DNA of 64,000 bases. Origin: JACJWR01 sp963752505. GTDB lineage: Bacteria > Actinomycetota > Actinomycetes > S36-B12 > UBA10799. The DNA lies in contig CAVVYM010000008.1 in the NCBI GenBank assembly GCA_963752505.1, positions 1 through 64,000 of the forward strand, given 5' to 3'. Each line of letters begins with the position of its first letter. Position 1 is the first letter of the stretch. Shown here piece by piece: positions 26,047 through 35,640 of the stretch. Under the pieces are notes generated by a model. That model was given only the letters and a program-made list of their open reading frames with translations. It made no database searches and was not told the DNA's origin. Made by a program: the position numbers and the translations under genes.

Positions 26047-26949
26047 ATGATGGTTACCTCCGCACCGCTGAGCCCGACAGGTCCGCAACTCTCCACCATC
26101 GCTGCGGGCTGTTGGCGGTTGCGCGACTGGGGTTGGGAGCCCGATCAGGTGACGGAATGGATCGAGCGAAACATCGACATGGGCATCACCACGTTCGATC
26201 ACGCGGACATCTACGGCGGCTACGGCGTCACCGCGCTCTTGGGCGCTGCGCTGCGCGCGCGACCCGAGTTGCGGCACCGGATCCAACTCGTGAGCAAAGT
26301 CGACATCTGCCTGATCAACGACGCCCGACCCCAGAACCGGGTGCAGCACTACGACACGACGGCTCGACACATCACGGCGAGCGTGGATGCGCAATTGAGC
26401 GAACTCGGCGCCGATCACCTCGATGTCCTGCTGATCCATCGACCTGACCCGCTACTCGACGCCGATGAGGTGGCCCGTGCCTTCGCCGCGCTTCGCGGGG
26501 CCGGGAAGGTCCGCTACTTCGGCGTCTCCAACTTCACCGTCAGCCAGTTCGAGTTACTTGCCAGCCGCACTGAACTGGTGACCAACCAGGTCGAGCACTC
26601 GCTGCTGCACACCGCGCCGCTGTTCGACGGCACTTTCGACCAGGCCCAGCGAAAACGCCTGCGGCCGATGCTGTGGTCGCCGCTGGGCGGTGGACGACTG
26701 TTCACCGGAACGGATGATTCGACCGCGCGGGTGCGGAGTTTCGCCACCGGAATGGCAGCCGACTACGGCATCTCGTTGGCCACCCTGGCCCTCGCCTGGC
26801 TACTCGCCGAACCCGCCCAACCGCTTCCTATCGTGAGCAGTTCGCGCACCGAGGGGATCGTCGAAGCTGCTGCCGCCTGCGACGTGTCGCTTGACCGCCA
26901 GGACTGGTTCGCCCTGCTGGAGTCCGCGTTGGACGCGCCTGTCCCATGA
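26047..26949 (+). CDS. Aldo/keto reductase
   Basis: A 300-residue NADPH-dependent oxidoreductase with an (alpha/beta)8 barrel. Catalytic Asp and Tyr are in FDHADIYGGYG, the lysine in LVSKVDI and the histidine in LLIHRPDPLLD, followed by KVRYFGVSNF. NADP-binding SSSRTEGIVEA is near the C-terminus. The arrangement resembles the YdhF-type AKRs; physiological substrate unknown. Start ATG 26047, with GTG 26029 a weaker option. It is divergent from plsC. Confidence 0.9.
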   Translation: MMVTSAPLSPTGPQLSTIAAGCWRLRDWGWEPDQVTEWIERNIDMGITTFDHADIYGGYGVTALLGAALRARPELRHRIQLVSKVDICLINDARPQNRVQHYDTTARHITASVDAQLSELGADHLDVLLIHRPDPLLDADEVARAFAALRGAGKVRYFGVSNFTVSQFELLASRTELVTNQVEHSLLHTAPLFDGTFDQAQRKRLRPMLWSPLGGGRLFTGTDDSTARVRSFATGMAADYGISLATLALAWLLAEPAQPLPIVSSSRTEGIVEAAAACDVSLDRQDWFALLESALDAPVP

Positions 26950-26962
26950 GCAGCCGTGGGAC

Positions 26963-29068
26963 CTAGCGGTAGACCACCCACGTCCCGTTCGCCGCGGACC
27001 AGTAGATCGCGCCGCCCTGGAAGTTGGACACCCGCCAGCCCGGCACATCGCCATCTTCTTCCCCGGAGATCGGCAAGCCCAGCTGGGAGGTTTCGCCGCC
27101 CAGCCCCACGTAGGTGCGGTAGATCGCCCCGTACACCTCATGGGCACCCGTGGTCGGCGACCAATAAATCGCCCCGCCCTGGAACGCATTCACCCGACTC
27201 CCGGGAACCCGCCCAGCAATCTCACCCGTACGCGGCAAACCCAACACCGACGTCTCCCCACCCAAACTCCAATACCGCCCCAGAATCGCCCCGTACACCT
27301 CATGGGCACCCGTCGTCGGCGACCAATAAATCGCCCCGCCCTGGAACGCATTCACCCGACTCCCGGGAACCCGCCCAGCAATCTCACCCGTACGCGGCAA
27401 ACCCAACACCGACGTCTCCCCACCCATACTCCAGTACCGCCCCAGAATCGCCCCGTACACCTCATGGGCACCCGTGGTCGGCGACCAATAGATCGCCCCG
27501 CGCTCGAAGACGTTCGCGCGACTGCCGGGAACCCCTCCCGCGACCTCACCCGTACGCGGCAGACCCACCACCGACGTCTCAGAGCCGAGCGCCAGGTACC
27601 TACCCAAGATGGCGCCGTACACCTCGTTGGCCCCGGTGGCGGGAGACCAGTAGATGTAGCCGCCCTGGAAGGTGTTCATGCGGCTGCCGGGCAGTTGCGT
27701 GTTCCGTTCGGCGCTGGTTGGCTGGCGTAGCACCGATGCCGGTCCGCCTAACTCGGTGTAGCGGTTGAGAATCGCCCCGTACACCGGGTACGACCCGGAC
27801 GTCAGGGTCGACCAGTAGATCGGGCCACGGCTGTTGGTGTAGTAGCGCAGCGTCTCCCATTGCGCCGGATACTCACCGCCGACGGTCCACAGGGCCGCCC
27901 CACCGGCGCCAGCCGATATGACCGCGCGCAGTCGGTCGTCCACGCTCTGCGGGTCCGCGAGCCATGCTTCGCGGTTGACAACACAGGTCTTTCCACCGCC
28001 GGAGAGGGTCTCGGAATAGCGCACCTGCAGTTCGTCGTAGACGGGATTGCGCTCCACCGTCGCCCCCGGTTTGGCAGTGATGCCGTAGGTGTCCTTGGCC
28101 GACACGGCCCGGGTCGCGAACGACGTGTTCACCGGACAGTCAGCCACCGTGGCGGGTCGGCCGTCCAGGAAGGTGATGTCGTACTGGTCATTGCTGGTGC
28201 GGCGCACCCAGTCGCGGCCATACACCGGGATGCCCATGATGAGCTTCTCCGACGGGATCATCGTGCGCATCGTCTGAGTCTCGCGACGCACCCAGTCCAA
28301 CGGCGCGATCGGTCCCGGCCGACCCACTGAGTAGTCGTAGGCCATCACGCGCACGCCATCGAGCACGGCTCCGAGCGTGGGGAAGTCGTACACCCAGTAG
28401 GGGCTCGTGGGCACCGCCGCCGTCACCACGAGGCCACTGGTGTGGAACCGTGCCGCCAACTCGGTGACAAAGGCCGCCCAGTTCGGTTTCGTCGCCGCCC
28501 AGGTGGAGGTGCTGTCAGAGAACGCGAAACCCTCGTAGTCCAGATCGATGCCGTCGTAGCCGCCATCACGCACCAGGTTGAACAGTTGCTCCACGTGGGC
28601 TGATCGGGTGGTCGGGTTACTCAACACCGCTGCCATGTAGCCGGACGAGGTGCCATCGGTGATGGACGGCACGATCTTCTTGCCCTCCGCCCGAAGGGTC
28701 GCCATGACAGTGCTCGTCGGCTGGCCGATGGGCTGGGCATAAATCGCAATCGAACCCGCCGTCGCACCCTGCCGAGCGTCGAACCAGAAGGGACTCACGT
28801 TGGCGAACAGGTCGGAATTGGCGGTGTAGGAGGCCACGCTCGACGATGTGCTCCAATACGGCAACCACCCGGTGAGCAACGGTTGTCCGATGCCAGGATC
28901 TGCGGTGGCCGAGGTGGCGGGGACGACCAGACCTGCGGCCGCCGTCAAGGCCGCCAGTGCCGCGCTCACCACCACGCGCAACGTCCGACGACGACCCACT
29001 GGAGTGCTCGCCCCCACCCGCAGGACTGCCACTGCTACCTCCAAGCCAACGTTGTTGCCGGGCGTCAC
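26963..29068 (-). CDS. Secreted GH18 glycoside hydrolase with C-terminal LGFP repeats
   Basis: A 701-residue exported enzyme. The N-terminus has a RRRTLRV motif and hydrophobic core ending in ATSATA, so Sec or possibly Tat export. The GH18 domain (about residues 60-410) carries the full DXXDXDXE motif as DGIDLDYE, plus MAYDYS and a late ALWTVGGE. From about residue 415 come five 54-residue LGFP-type repeats and a partial sixth. LGFP repeats are thought to bind the mycolyl-arabinogalactan or peptidoglycan wall. Likely role: releasing GlcNAc oligomers for the adjacent nag genes. I chose GTG 29068 because GGAAGG precedes it; ATG 29089 is possible. Confidence 0.88.
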   Translation of the reverse strand: MTPGNNVGLEVAVAVLRVGASTPVGRRRTLRVVVSAALAALTAAAGLVVPATSATADPGIGQPLLTGWLPYWSTSSSVASYTANSDLFANVSPFWFDARQGATAGSIAIYAQPIGQPTSTVMATLRAEGKKIVPSITDGTSSGYMAAVLSNPTTRSAHVEQLFNLVRDGGYDGIDLDYEGFAFSDSTSTWAATKPNWAAFVTELAARFHTSGLVVTAAVPTSPYWVYDFPTLGAVLDGVRVMAYDYSVGRPGPIAPLDWVRRETQTMRTMIPSEKLIMGIPVYGRDWVRRTSNDQYDITFLDGRPATVADCPVNTSFATRAVSAKDTYGITAKPGATVERNPVYDELQVRYSETLSGGGKTCVVNREAWLADPQSVDDRLRAVISAGAGGAALWTVGGEYPAQWETLRYYTNSRGPIYWSTLTSGSYPVYGAILNRYTELGGPASVLRQPTSAERNTQLPGSRMNTFQGGYIYWSPATGANEVYGAILGRYLALGSETSVVGLPRTGEVAGGVPGSRANVFERGAIYWSPTTGAHEVYGAILGRYWSMGGETSVLGLPRTGEIAGRVPGSRVNAFQGGAIYWSPTTGAHEVYGAILGRYWSLGGETSVLGLPRTGEIAGRVPGSRVNAFQGGAIYWSPTTGAHEVYGAIYRTYVGLGGETSQLGLPISGEEDGDVPGWRVSNFQGGAIYWSAANGTWVVYR
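26966..27826 (-). repeat. 162-bp tandem LGFP repeats within the GH18 gene
   Basis: Five tandem units of about 162 bp plus a 48-bp partial unit. Two central neighbouring units differ at one residue out of 54 (WSMGG versus WSLGG) and are almost identical in DNA, pointing to recent duplication or gene conversion. The outer units are more diverged. Confidence 0.9.
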
Positions 29069-29301
29069 CGGACCTTCCAATCGTCGCATGCGGGAGACGT
29101 CGCGCGATTGGCATGTCGGTATTCCATGATCGGCTTCGGGGATCACCGACTTGATGTGGCGTAGGCCACGGGCGCGGGGCTCGCCAGCAGGGTCGATTCG
29201 GATCCATCGACGAGCCACCAACCACGCGCTCAACGGGTGTCGGCTACGGCGAATCTTCTAGTGTTCCCACAGACGTCCACGACGAACGGAAAGCAGCGAT
29301 C

Positions 29302-30426
29302 ATGACAACTCTGTGCGGCGCACGGCTGGTAACCGAAGACGATGTCGTGGAGAACGCCATCATCGCCATCGAAGATGACCGCATTGTCGGTGTCCGGCGG
29401 GGTTCACCACCGGCGGACTCAGTGGACCTCGGTGGCGCCACCGTCATGGCTGGCTTCGTGGATCAGCACTGCCACGGTGGCGGTCAGGGCGACTTCTTCT
29501 CAGCGGACTTGGACCAGATTCGAACCGCTGCCGCCACCCACCTCGCCCATGGGACGACCACGATCGTCGCGAGCCTGGTCACCGCCACAACCGAGGACCT
29601 GCTGGCCCAACTTGCCGCGCTGGCCCCGGCGGTGGCCGACGGCACCATCGCCGGTGTGCATTTGGAGGGCCCGTGGATCAGCCCGGAGGAATGCGGCGCG
29701 CACGACATCACCCTCCTGCGCGCCCCGGATCCGGCGGAAATCGGCGTCCTCCTCGACGCCGCGGGATCCGACATCGTCATGGTGACGCTTGCCCCCGAGT
29801 TGGCCGGCGGCATCGAAGCCACCGAGCAGTTCGTCGACGCGGGAGTCGTTGTGGCCGTGGGCCACACCGAGGCCGACCTGGCGATCACGCGTTCCTCCAT
29901 CGAGTCCGGCGCCTCCGTGGCCACCCACCTGCTCAACCGGATGCCGTCGCTGGAGAAACGCTCACCTGGTCCGGTGCTGGCGCTGCTGGATGACCCCCGG
30001 GTCGTATGCGAACTCATCATTGACGGCGTGCACGTCGACCCCGAGGTGGTGCGCTTCGTGATCGATCACGTTGGACCCGATCGCGTGGCCGCTGTGACCG
30101 ACGCGATGGGAGCCGCAGGTGCGCCCGAGGGGCGCTACAAGATCGGCCTGCTGGACGTGGACGTCGTCGATGGCCAGGCGCGGTTGACATCTGATGGCGC
30201 CCTGGCCGGCAGTGTGCTCACGCTCGACACCGCACTGGTCAACCTCGTCACGAAGTGCGATCAGGACCTGCCAGCTGCCACCCGAATGCTGTCGGCAACG
30301 CCAGCGCGGGCGATGGGCTTGAGCGACCGCGGGCGCATCGCGGCGGGAATGCGGGCGGACTTGGTGGTGCTCAACGACGACCTCTCGGTGCAGCGAGTGA
30401 TGCGCGCCGGCGAGTGGGTCGTGTAG
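29302..30426 (+). CDS. nagA: N-acetylglucosamine-6-phosphate deacetylase
   Basis: A 374-residue amidohydrolase converting GlcNAc-6-P to GlcN-6-P and acetate. Metal-binding HCHGG (about residue 57), the glutamate in HLEGPW, the histidine of VGHTEA and the THLLNRM motif are present, with the catalytic Asp in AVTDAMGAAG. ATG 29302 follows GGAAAG. It is convergent with nagB, which encodes the next enzyme in the pathway. Confidence 0.95.
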   Translation: MTTLCGARLVTEDDVVENAIIAIEDDRIVGVRRGSPPADSVDLGGATVMAGFVDQHCHGGGQGDFFSADLDQIRTAAATHLAHGTTTIVASLVTATTEDLLAQLAALAPAVADGTIAGVHLEGPWISPEECGAHDITLLRAPDPAEIGVLLDAAGSDIVMVTLAPELAGGIEATEQFVDAGVVVAVGHTEADLAITRSSIESGASVATHLLNRMPSLEKRSPGPVLALLDDPRVVCELIIDGVHVDPEVVRFVIDHVGPDRVAAVTDAMGAAGAPEGRYKIGLLDVDVVDGQARLTSDGALAGSVLTLDTALVNLVTKCDQDLPAATRMLSATPARAMGLSDRGRIAAGMRADLVVLNDDLSVQRVMRAGEWVV

Positions 30427-30451
30427 CCCTGCAGGCCCTCGAGTTACGGCC

Positions 30452-31237
30452 CTAGATGCCTTGCCAGTCCGGTTTGTGGTCGAACACGTAGCGGAAGTAG
30501 TCAGCATTCTGCAGGCTCGCCGCAGCGGCGTCGTCCACGATCAACGTGGCGTGGGGATGAAGTTGGAGCGCCGACGCTGGCATCATGGCCCGCACCGGCC
30601 CCTCCACCGTCTGCGCCACCGCGTCCGCCTTGTTCTCGCCCCAGGCGAGCAGGACGAGGTGCCGGGCGCGCAGGATGGTGCCGATTCCCTGAGTGAGGAC
30701 GTGATTGGGAACCGCATCAATATCGCCGTCAAAGAATCGGGCATTGTCCTCACGGGTCTCCTCCGTGAGCGTCTTCACCCGAGTGGGCGACGCCAGCGAC
30801 GATGAGGGCTCGTTGAACCCGATATGGCCATCGGTGCCGATGCCCAGCAGTTGCAGATCAATGCCGCCGGCGGCCGCGATGGCCGCCTCGTAGTCTGCGC
30901 ACGCCTCCGGCAGATTCGTCGCCCAACCATCGGGCGTGCGGACTGCCCCGCGAGCGAAGTTCACCCGGCCGACGATCTCGCGCTGCAGGACCTCCCGATA
31001 ACTCTCGGGATGATCCGGCGGCAGCCCGACGTACTCGTCCAGCGCGAAGCCCCGCGCCTGAGCGAACGAAAGCCCCTCGTCGGCATGCAACCGCGCAAGT
31101 TCGTCGTACACCCCGAGCGGCGTGCTGCCGGTGGCGAGCCCGAGCACGGCGTCCGGCTTGTTCCGCAACAACTGTGCGATGGCGCCCGCGGCCATGGCTG
31201 ATCCAGCCTCGGACGACTCCACAATCACAACTTCCAC
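30452..31237 (-). CDS. nagB: Glucosamine-6-phosphate deaminase
   Basis: A 261-residue enzyme isomerising and deaminating GlcN-6-P to fructose-6-P and ammonia. Visible are LGLATGSTPLGVYDEL, the ALDEYVGLPPDHPESY active-site block with catalytic Asp, the GIGTDGHIGFNEP block, and TLTEETREDNARFF. Start GTG 31237 has GGGAG 8 bp upstream, and gives the family's usual length; the frame is open into the upstream PTS gene but not conserved there. It lies 49 bp behind the GlcNAc PTS gene, probably one transcript. Confidence 0.95.
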   Translation of the reverse strand: MEVVIVESSEAGSAMAAGAIAQLLRNKPDAVLGLATGSTPLGVYDELARLHADEGLSFAQARGFALDEYVGLPPDHPESYREVLQREIVGRVNFARGAVRTPDGWATNLPEACADYEAAIAAAGGIDLQLLGIGTDGHIGFNEPSSSLASPTRVKTLTEETREDNARFFDGDIDAVPNHVLTQGIGTILRARHLVLLAWGENKADAVAQTVEGPVRAMMPASALQLHPHATLIVDDAAAASLQNADYFRYVFDHKPDWQGI

Positions 31238-31286
31238 GTCACGACTCCCTGCTGCCCATGAGGTAACTCCGCAGACATCCGCACGG

Positions 31287-32873
31287 TTAGTCCATGATGT
31301 CCAGGATTTCACCCTTGAGCGTCTCCGCCTGGGTGCCGAAGATGGCCTGCACGTTGTTGCCCACTTCGATCACGCCGGCCGCACCAAGACGCTTGAGCGC
31401 GGCCTGATCGACCTTGCTCTTGTCCTTGACCTCCATGCGCAGTCGGGTGATGCAGGCGTCCACGTGTTCAAGGTTCTCCTGACCACCGAAGGCCGCGAGC
31501 ACCTTCTCGGCCTTCGTCATCTCGCTCGTCGGTTTCATGGTCGCCGTCGCTCCGGGTGGACCCACCGTGATGCTGGAGGATTCGAGCTCGTCGGCAGTGT
31601 TGGCCTGCTCCTCAGCCTCCGCCTCGGCGTCGTCCTCACGACCGGGCGTGCGCAGGTTCCAGGCCCGAATCGCGAATCGGAACAGCACGTAGTAGATGAC
31701 GAACATGACCACGCCCATCACCAGGAGCAGCGGAATGTTCTTCGCCGCCGGGGCGGTGCCGTACAGCAGGAGGTCGATGAGTCCGGCCGAGAACGAGAAT
31801 CCCAGGTGGATGTCTAGCAGGTAGGCGACAGCCATAGACACACCCGTGAGCAACGCGTGGATCAGGTACAGCGGGAACGCCACGAACATGAACGCGAATT
31901 CAAGGGGCTCAGTGACACCGGTGATGAAGGCGGTCAGTCCGGCAGCACCGAGAATACCGATCGCAATGTGCCTCTGCTTCGGCTTCGCTTCCTGGATCAT
32001 CGCCAACGCGGCAGCCGGCAGGCCGAACATCAGCACGGGGTAGAAGCCGGCGGTGAGGCGTCCGGCAGACTCGTCGCCGTTTGCGAATCGAGTGAGCTCA
32101 CCGGTCACCACCGCGCCGGTCTCGGGAACGGTGTAGCTGCCGTAGATGAACCAGATGTACGAGTTCAGGATGTGGTGCAGACCGATCGGGATGAGCATGC
32201 GGTTCGCGAAGCCGTAGAGGCCGGCACCGAGTGCGCCACTGGCGGCGATGAACTCACCCAGGTTGGTCAAGCCGGCGTTGAAGATGGGGTAGAAGTACGA
32301 CAGCGCAAAGCCGATGATCAACGCGGCGAGGGACACCACGATGGGCACGAAGCGGCGACCGCCGAAGAATCCGAGATAGGTCGGCAGTTGGATCGTGTGG
32401 TAGCGATCCCATAGTTTCGCTGTGACAAGACCGATCAGAATACCGCCGAGCACGGAGTAGTTGATCATCAACTGATCACCGTTTTGGTCGACTTGGCCCT
32501 CGAGCACGACCGGCGACATAGCGGTGAAGACGCCCTCCAGGGCCACGTAACCCACGACGGCGGCCATGGCGGTTGCACCCTCGGACTTCTTCGCGAAGCC
32601 GATGGCGACACCCACGGCGAACAACAGTGCGAGGTTGGCGAAGATCGCCCCACCAGCGGCACTCATGGCCTCGAAGAACGGCCCGATGATGGGGGCTTGA
32701 ATCTTGCCCAACAGGTCGGGTTGACCCAGGCGCAGGAGAATACCCGCGGCGGGCAGCACCGCGATGGGCAGCATGAGGCTCTTGCCCAGACGCTGCAACG
32801 TGGCAAAGCCCGGGAAACTGAAGCCACCGCCTGATGACTTGTCCGCTTTGGTGGCCGTGTCTGTATCTGTCAC
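31287..32873 (-). CDS. nagE: PTS N-acetylglucosamine/glucose-type transporter, EIICB
   Basis: A 528-residue permease with an N-terminal EIIC membrane domain ([38 protein letters not shown]) and a C-terminal EIIB domain with the phosphorylated cysteine in [12 protein letters not shown] Glu/Ala-rich linker joins them. Specificity for GlcNAc is inferred from nagA, nagB and GH18 alongside; glucose-family members look alike. There is no fused EIIA; that is supplied by the separate gene at 35012. GTG 32873 has GAGGGGA upstream. Confidence 0.9.
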   Translation of the reverse strand: MTDTDTATKADKSSGGGFSFPGFATLQRLGKSLMLPIAVLPAAGILLRLGQPDLLGKIQAPIIGPFFEAMSAAGGAIFANLALLFAVGVAIGFAKKSEGATAMAAVVGYVALEGVFTAMSPVVLEGQVDQNGDQLMINYSVLGGILIGLVTAKLWDRYHTIQLPTYLGFFGGRRFVPIVVSLAALIIGFALSYFYPIFNAGLTNLGEFIAASGALGAGLYGFANRMLIPIGLHHILNSYIWFIYGSYTVPETGAVVTGELTRFANGDESAGRLTAGFYPVLMFGLPAAALAMIQEAKPKQRHIAIGILGAAGLTAFITGVTEPLEFAFMFVAFPLYLIHALLTGVSMAVAYLLDIHLGFSFSAGLIDLLLYGTAPAAKNIPLLLVMGVVMFVIYYVLFRFAIRAWNLRTPGREDDAEAEAEEQANTADELESSSITVGPPGATATMKPTSEMTKAEKVLAAFGGQENLEHVDACITRLRMEVKDKSKVDQAALKRLGAAGVIEVGNNVQAIFGTQAETLKGEILDIMD

Positions 32874-33017
32874 TTGATTCCCCTCGTAGCGGAGATATGG
32901 CCGTCCACACGACCCCGACTTTGTGTTCTGGGAAAGTAGCACCGTTGCTAGCGCCGATGCGTAACTACGCGGAAAGTTGTCGCCTGCTTGCCTAGTGAGC
33001 TCGTCGTGGTTGAGAGG

Positions 33018-34709
33018 CTAGAGCCCTAGGACATCCATTTCGGACAAATACGTGCGGGCAGCCTCGCGCGCTGCCGACGCCGACACGGCACCCCGTGCGG
33101 CTTCGGCGGCGGCCTGGCACTGGTCGAGCGAATGCGCCGCCAGCGCCGTGCGCACCGCAGCCAGCGAACCAGGGCTCATGGACAACGACGTCACGCCCAA
33201 GCCCACCAGCACACAGGCCAGCAGCGGGTCCGCGGCTGCTTCGCCGCACACCCCGCAGGGCGTGTCATTGGCCGCTGCCCCGTCGGCGGTGATGGCGATG
33301 AGGTCCAGTAGCGCCGGCTGCCAGGCCTCCTGGAGCCGCGCCACTGCGCCGATCTGGCGGTCCGCCGCGAAGGTGTACTGCGTGAGGTCGTTGGATCCGA
33401 TCGAGAAGAACTCGGCAACGGTGCTCAGCTGCTTAGCGCGCAGCGCCGCCGCCGGAATCTCGACCATCACACCGATAGGTCCGGCTAGCCCGGCCCGGTG
33501 GCACTGGCTGCGGAACCAGGCCGCCTCGGACATGTCGGCCACCATGGGCGCCATCACCCACAATTGCGCCCCGGTGGCTTCCTCACTCTTGCGCAGGGCC
33601 GTGAGTTGCGTTGCGAGGATCTCGGGTGCCTGCATGCAGATACGGAGCCCGCGCACACCCATAGCGGGATTGGGCTCCTCACCGAACGGCATGAAGGGCA
33701 ACGGCTTGTCCGCGCCCGCGTCCAGCGTTCGTACGACCACCTTCTTGCCTTCGAATCCCGCCATCACAGCCGAGTAGATGGCCACCTGCTCGGCCTCGCT
33801 CGGGGCATCGGCTCGGTCGAGGAAGGAAAGCTCGGTGCGAAACAGCCCCACACCTTCGGCCCCTGCTGCCACGGCCGCATCGACGTCCTCCGGCCCCCCG
33901 ATATTGGCCAGAAGCGCCACCGCGAACCCGTCCGCAGTCTTCCCGGGACCAGTACCGGTGCCAGCAAGCGCCGAGCGGCGCTTGGCGTCCTTGGCCAGAG
34001 CTGCTGCGACATGCACCTGGGCGGCATCCAACTCGACGGTGCCGTTCGCGCCGTCCACCAACAGCTGGGTGCCAGGCACCACGTCTGTGGCACCGGGGCA
34101 GCCCACGACTGCCGGGATCCCGTAGTTGCGCGCCAAGATCGAGGTGTGCGACGTCGGCCCGCCCTCGGTGGTGACGAAGGCAACCACCAACTCCTTGTTC
34201 AACAGCGCGGTGTCGGCAGGTGCGAGGTCGCGCGCGACGAGAACTGAGGGCTCCGTCAGATCCGGGATGCCAGGCGCGGGCACCCCGAGCAAGCGCGCGA
34301 CCGTGCGTGCGCGAATGTCGTGCAGATCTGCCACTCGGCCGGCGAGGTAGTCGCTGCCGGAGGCCGCCAGCATGTCGGCGTAAGCACCCAACGCCTCGTA
34401 AGTAGCGCGAGCCGCCGTTGAGCCACCCTCACACTTGCCCGCGATCTGGGTCGCCAGCGAAGGGTCACGAGCCATCATCGCCTGGGCTTCGAGGACCTGC
34501 TGCGCGTCACCACCGGCGCGCACCGCACGATCCTCAAGATCGGCGGCCACCGCTTCGAGCGCGGCGGCCGCCGCCTCGGATTCCTCGGCGGCGGATGCGG
34601 TCGCCGGCACGTCAGGAGGCTCGGGCACCGCATCGACCACGGCCACGGCTGGCCCGTAGCCGACGCCGGGGCTGACCCCAACGCCAGTGAGGGAGGTCGC
34701 CACGGTCAC
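33018..34709 (-). CDS. ptsI: PTS enzyme I (phosphoenolpyruvate-protein phosphotransferase)
   Basis: A 563-residue general PTS enzyme that autophosphorylates from PEP and passes phosphate to HPr. The active histidine is in TEGGPTSHTSILAR. The PEP-binding domain carries GVGLFRTELSFLDR, MVEIPAAAL, FFSIGSNDLTQY and the cysteine-containing CGVCGEAAADP. Its ATG overlaps the stop of ptsH in an ATGA, showing coupled synthesis. Confidence 0.96.
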   Translation of the reverse strand: MTVATSLTGVGVSPGVGYGPAVAVVDAVPEPPDVPATASAAEESEAAAAALEAVAADLEDRAVRAGGDAQQVLEAQAMMARDPSLATQIAGKCEGGSTAARATYEALGAYADMLAASGSDYLAGRVADLHDIRARTVARLLGVPAPGIPDLTEPSVLVARDLAPADTALLNKELVVAFVTTEGGPTSHTSILARNYGIPAVVGCPGATDVVPGTQLLVDGANGTVELDAAQVHVAAALAKDAKRRSALAGTGTGPGKTADGFAVALLANIGGPEDVDAAVAAGAEGVGLFRTELSFLDRADAPSEAEQVAIYSAVMAGFEGKKVVVRTLDAGADKPLPFMPFGEEPNPAMGVRGLRICMQAPEILATQLTALRKSEEATGAQLWVMAPMVADMSEAAWFRSQCHRAGLAGPIGVMVEIPAAALRAKQLSTVAEFFSIGSNDLTQYTFAADRQIGAVARLQEAWQPALLDLIAITADGAAANDTPCGVCGEAAADPLLACVLVGLGVTSLSMSPGSLAAVRTALAAHSLDQCQAAAEAARGAVSASAAREAARTYLSEMDVLGL

Positions 34710-34969
34710 TCCTCGGGTGTTTCGAGCAGTGTCTTCAGACCCGCGAGCACCTCATCCGCGCCGTCGCCCTCGGCGGCAAGAACCACTTCTTCGCCCGGCT
34801 TGGCGCCGAGTCCCATGACGCCCAGGATGCTCTTGGCATCGACGGGTGCGTCGCCCGGCCGTCCGACGGTGATCGCCATGGGCGCTTCACTGGCAGCCTT
34901 GACGAACATCGCGGCGGGCCTGGCGTGCAGGCCCACGCCGGGGGGCAGTACAACAGTCACTTCAGCCAC
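34706..34969 (-). CDS. ptsH: PTS phosphocarrier protein HPr
   Basis: An 87-residue HPr with the phosphorylated His in GLHARPA (about residue 15) and the regulatory-serine region KSILGVMGLG (Ser about 47). It relays phosphate from EI to EIIA. It starts 42 bp after the EIIA gene and overlaps ptsI by 4 bp, in the order EIIA-HPr-EI. Confidence 0.95.
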   Translation of the reverse strand: MAEVTVVLPPGVGLHARPAAMFVKAASEAPMAITVGRPGDAPVDAKSILGVMGLGAKPGEEVVLAAEGDGADEVLAGLKTLLETPEE

Positions 34970-35011
34970 GAGGGCCTCCTCAGAATGGTTTGGTTGACGG
35001 TTGAGCGCGGC

Positions 35012-35467
35012 TCAGCCGAGTTGGTACAGCACGTCGCCAGCCTTGACGTCGCTGCCCACGGCCGACACCAGGGTCACGTCCCCCGGTTCGGCCTGCAGCG
35101 CCACCACGGGGCTGATCGGCGACCTGCCACCGGCTTCGATCTCGGCGGGATTCCAGGACACGATGGGATCGCCGGCGGCTACGGTGTCGCCCTTCGCCCG
35201 GTGCAGGGTGAACCCTTGGCCTTCCAACTTCACCGTTTCGATGCCGAGGTGCACGAGCACCTCACGGCCCTCCGGCGTTGCGATCCCGAAAGCATGCGGG
35301 AACATGCTCGCGATGGTGCCCGCCACCGGCGCGACGGCGGTCTGGTCACTACGGGCGGGGTCGACGGCGACCCCGGGTCCGAGAAACCCACCCGAGAAAA
35401 CCGGATCGGGCACATCCGCAAATTCCACAACACGACCACTGAGCGGCGAAAGAATGTCGAGAGCCAT
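35012..35467 (-). CDS. crr: PTS EIIA component, glucose/GlcNAc family
   Basis: A 151-residue soluble EIIA with the expected blocks SPLSGRVVEFADVPDPVFS, FGIATPEGREVLVHLGIETVKL (phosphorylated His in VHLG) and KGDTVAAGDPIVSWN. It hands phosphate to the EIIB domain of the transporter at 31287. First gene of the minus-strand PTS operon. Symbol by family similarity to Crr; regulatory roles known in Proteobacteria should not be assumed. Confidence 0.9.
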   Translation of the reverse strand: MALDILSPLSGRVVEFADVPDPVFSGGFLGPGVAVDPARSDQTAVAPVAGTIASMFPHAFGIATPEGREVLVHLGIETVKLEGQGFTLHRAKGDTVAAGDPIVSWNPAEIEAGGRSPISPVVALQAEPGDVTLVSAVGSDVKAGDVLYQLG

Positions 35468-35567
35468 CCCGGGCGACCTTTCTGACTGGGCTTGTCTATG
35501 TTGCCGTCAGTCTGCCCAATTGCAGCGGCTTTCTCATGTTGGATGCTGATCCGGCGAGAAATTGAAC

Positions 35568-35617
35568 AGCCGACGCCCGAGCCGGCCCATTTCGGGCGCG
35601 GCGCAAGCGTCGGCTGC
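35568..35617. terminator. Branched hairpin between the HdeD-like gene and the PTS operon
   Basis: A 10-bp perfect outer stem (35568-35577 with 35608-35617) enclosing an inner GCCCGA/TCGGGC pairing. It lies in the space between the HdeD-like stop (35641) and the EIIA start region, so it would terminate leftward transcription of the HdeD-like gene. Confidence 0.55.
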
Positions 35618-35640
35618 TGCGGCAGGCGTCTGTGGCTGGC

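Noticed and set aside
27140..27500. Tandem identical blocks considered as a CRISPR array
   Set aside because: They are 162 bp, coding and in frame inside the GH18 gene, without spacers.
32874..33017. Possible DasR-type operator between ptsI and the GlcNAc PTS gene
   Set aside because: No TGGTCTAGACCA-like palindrome is visible in this gap or before nagA.
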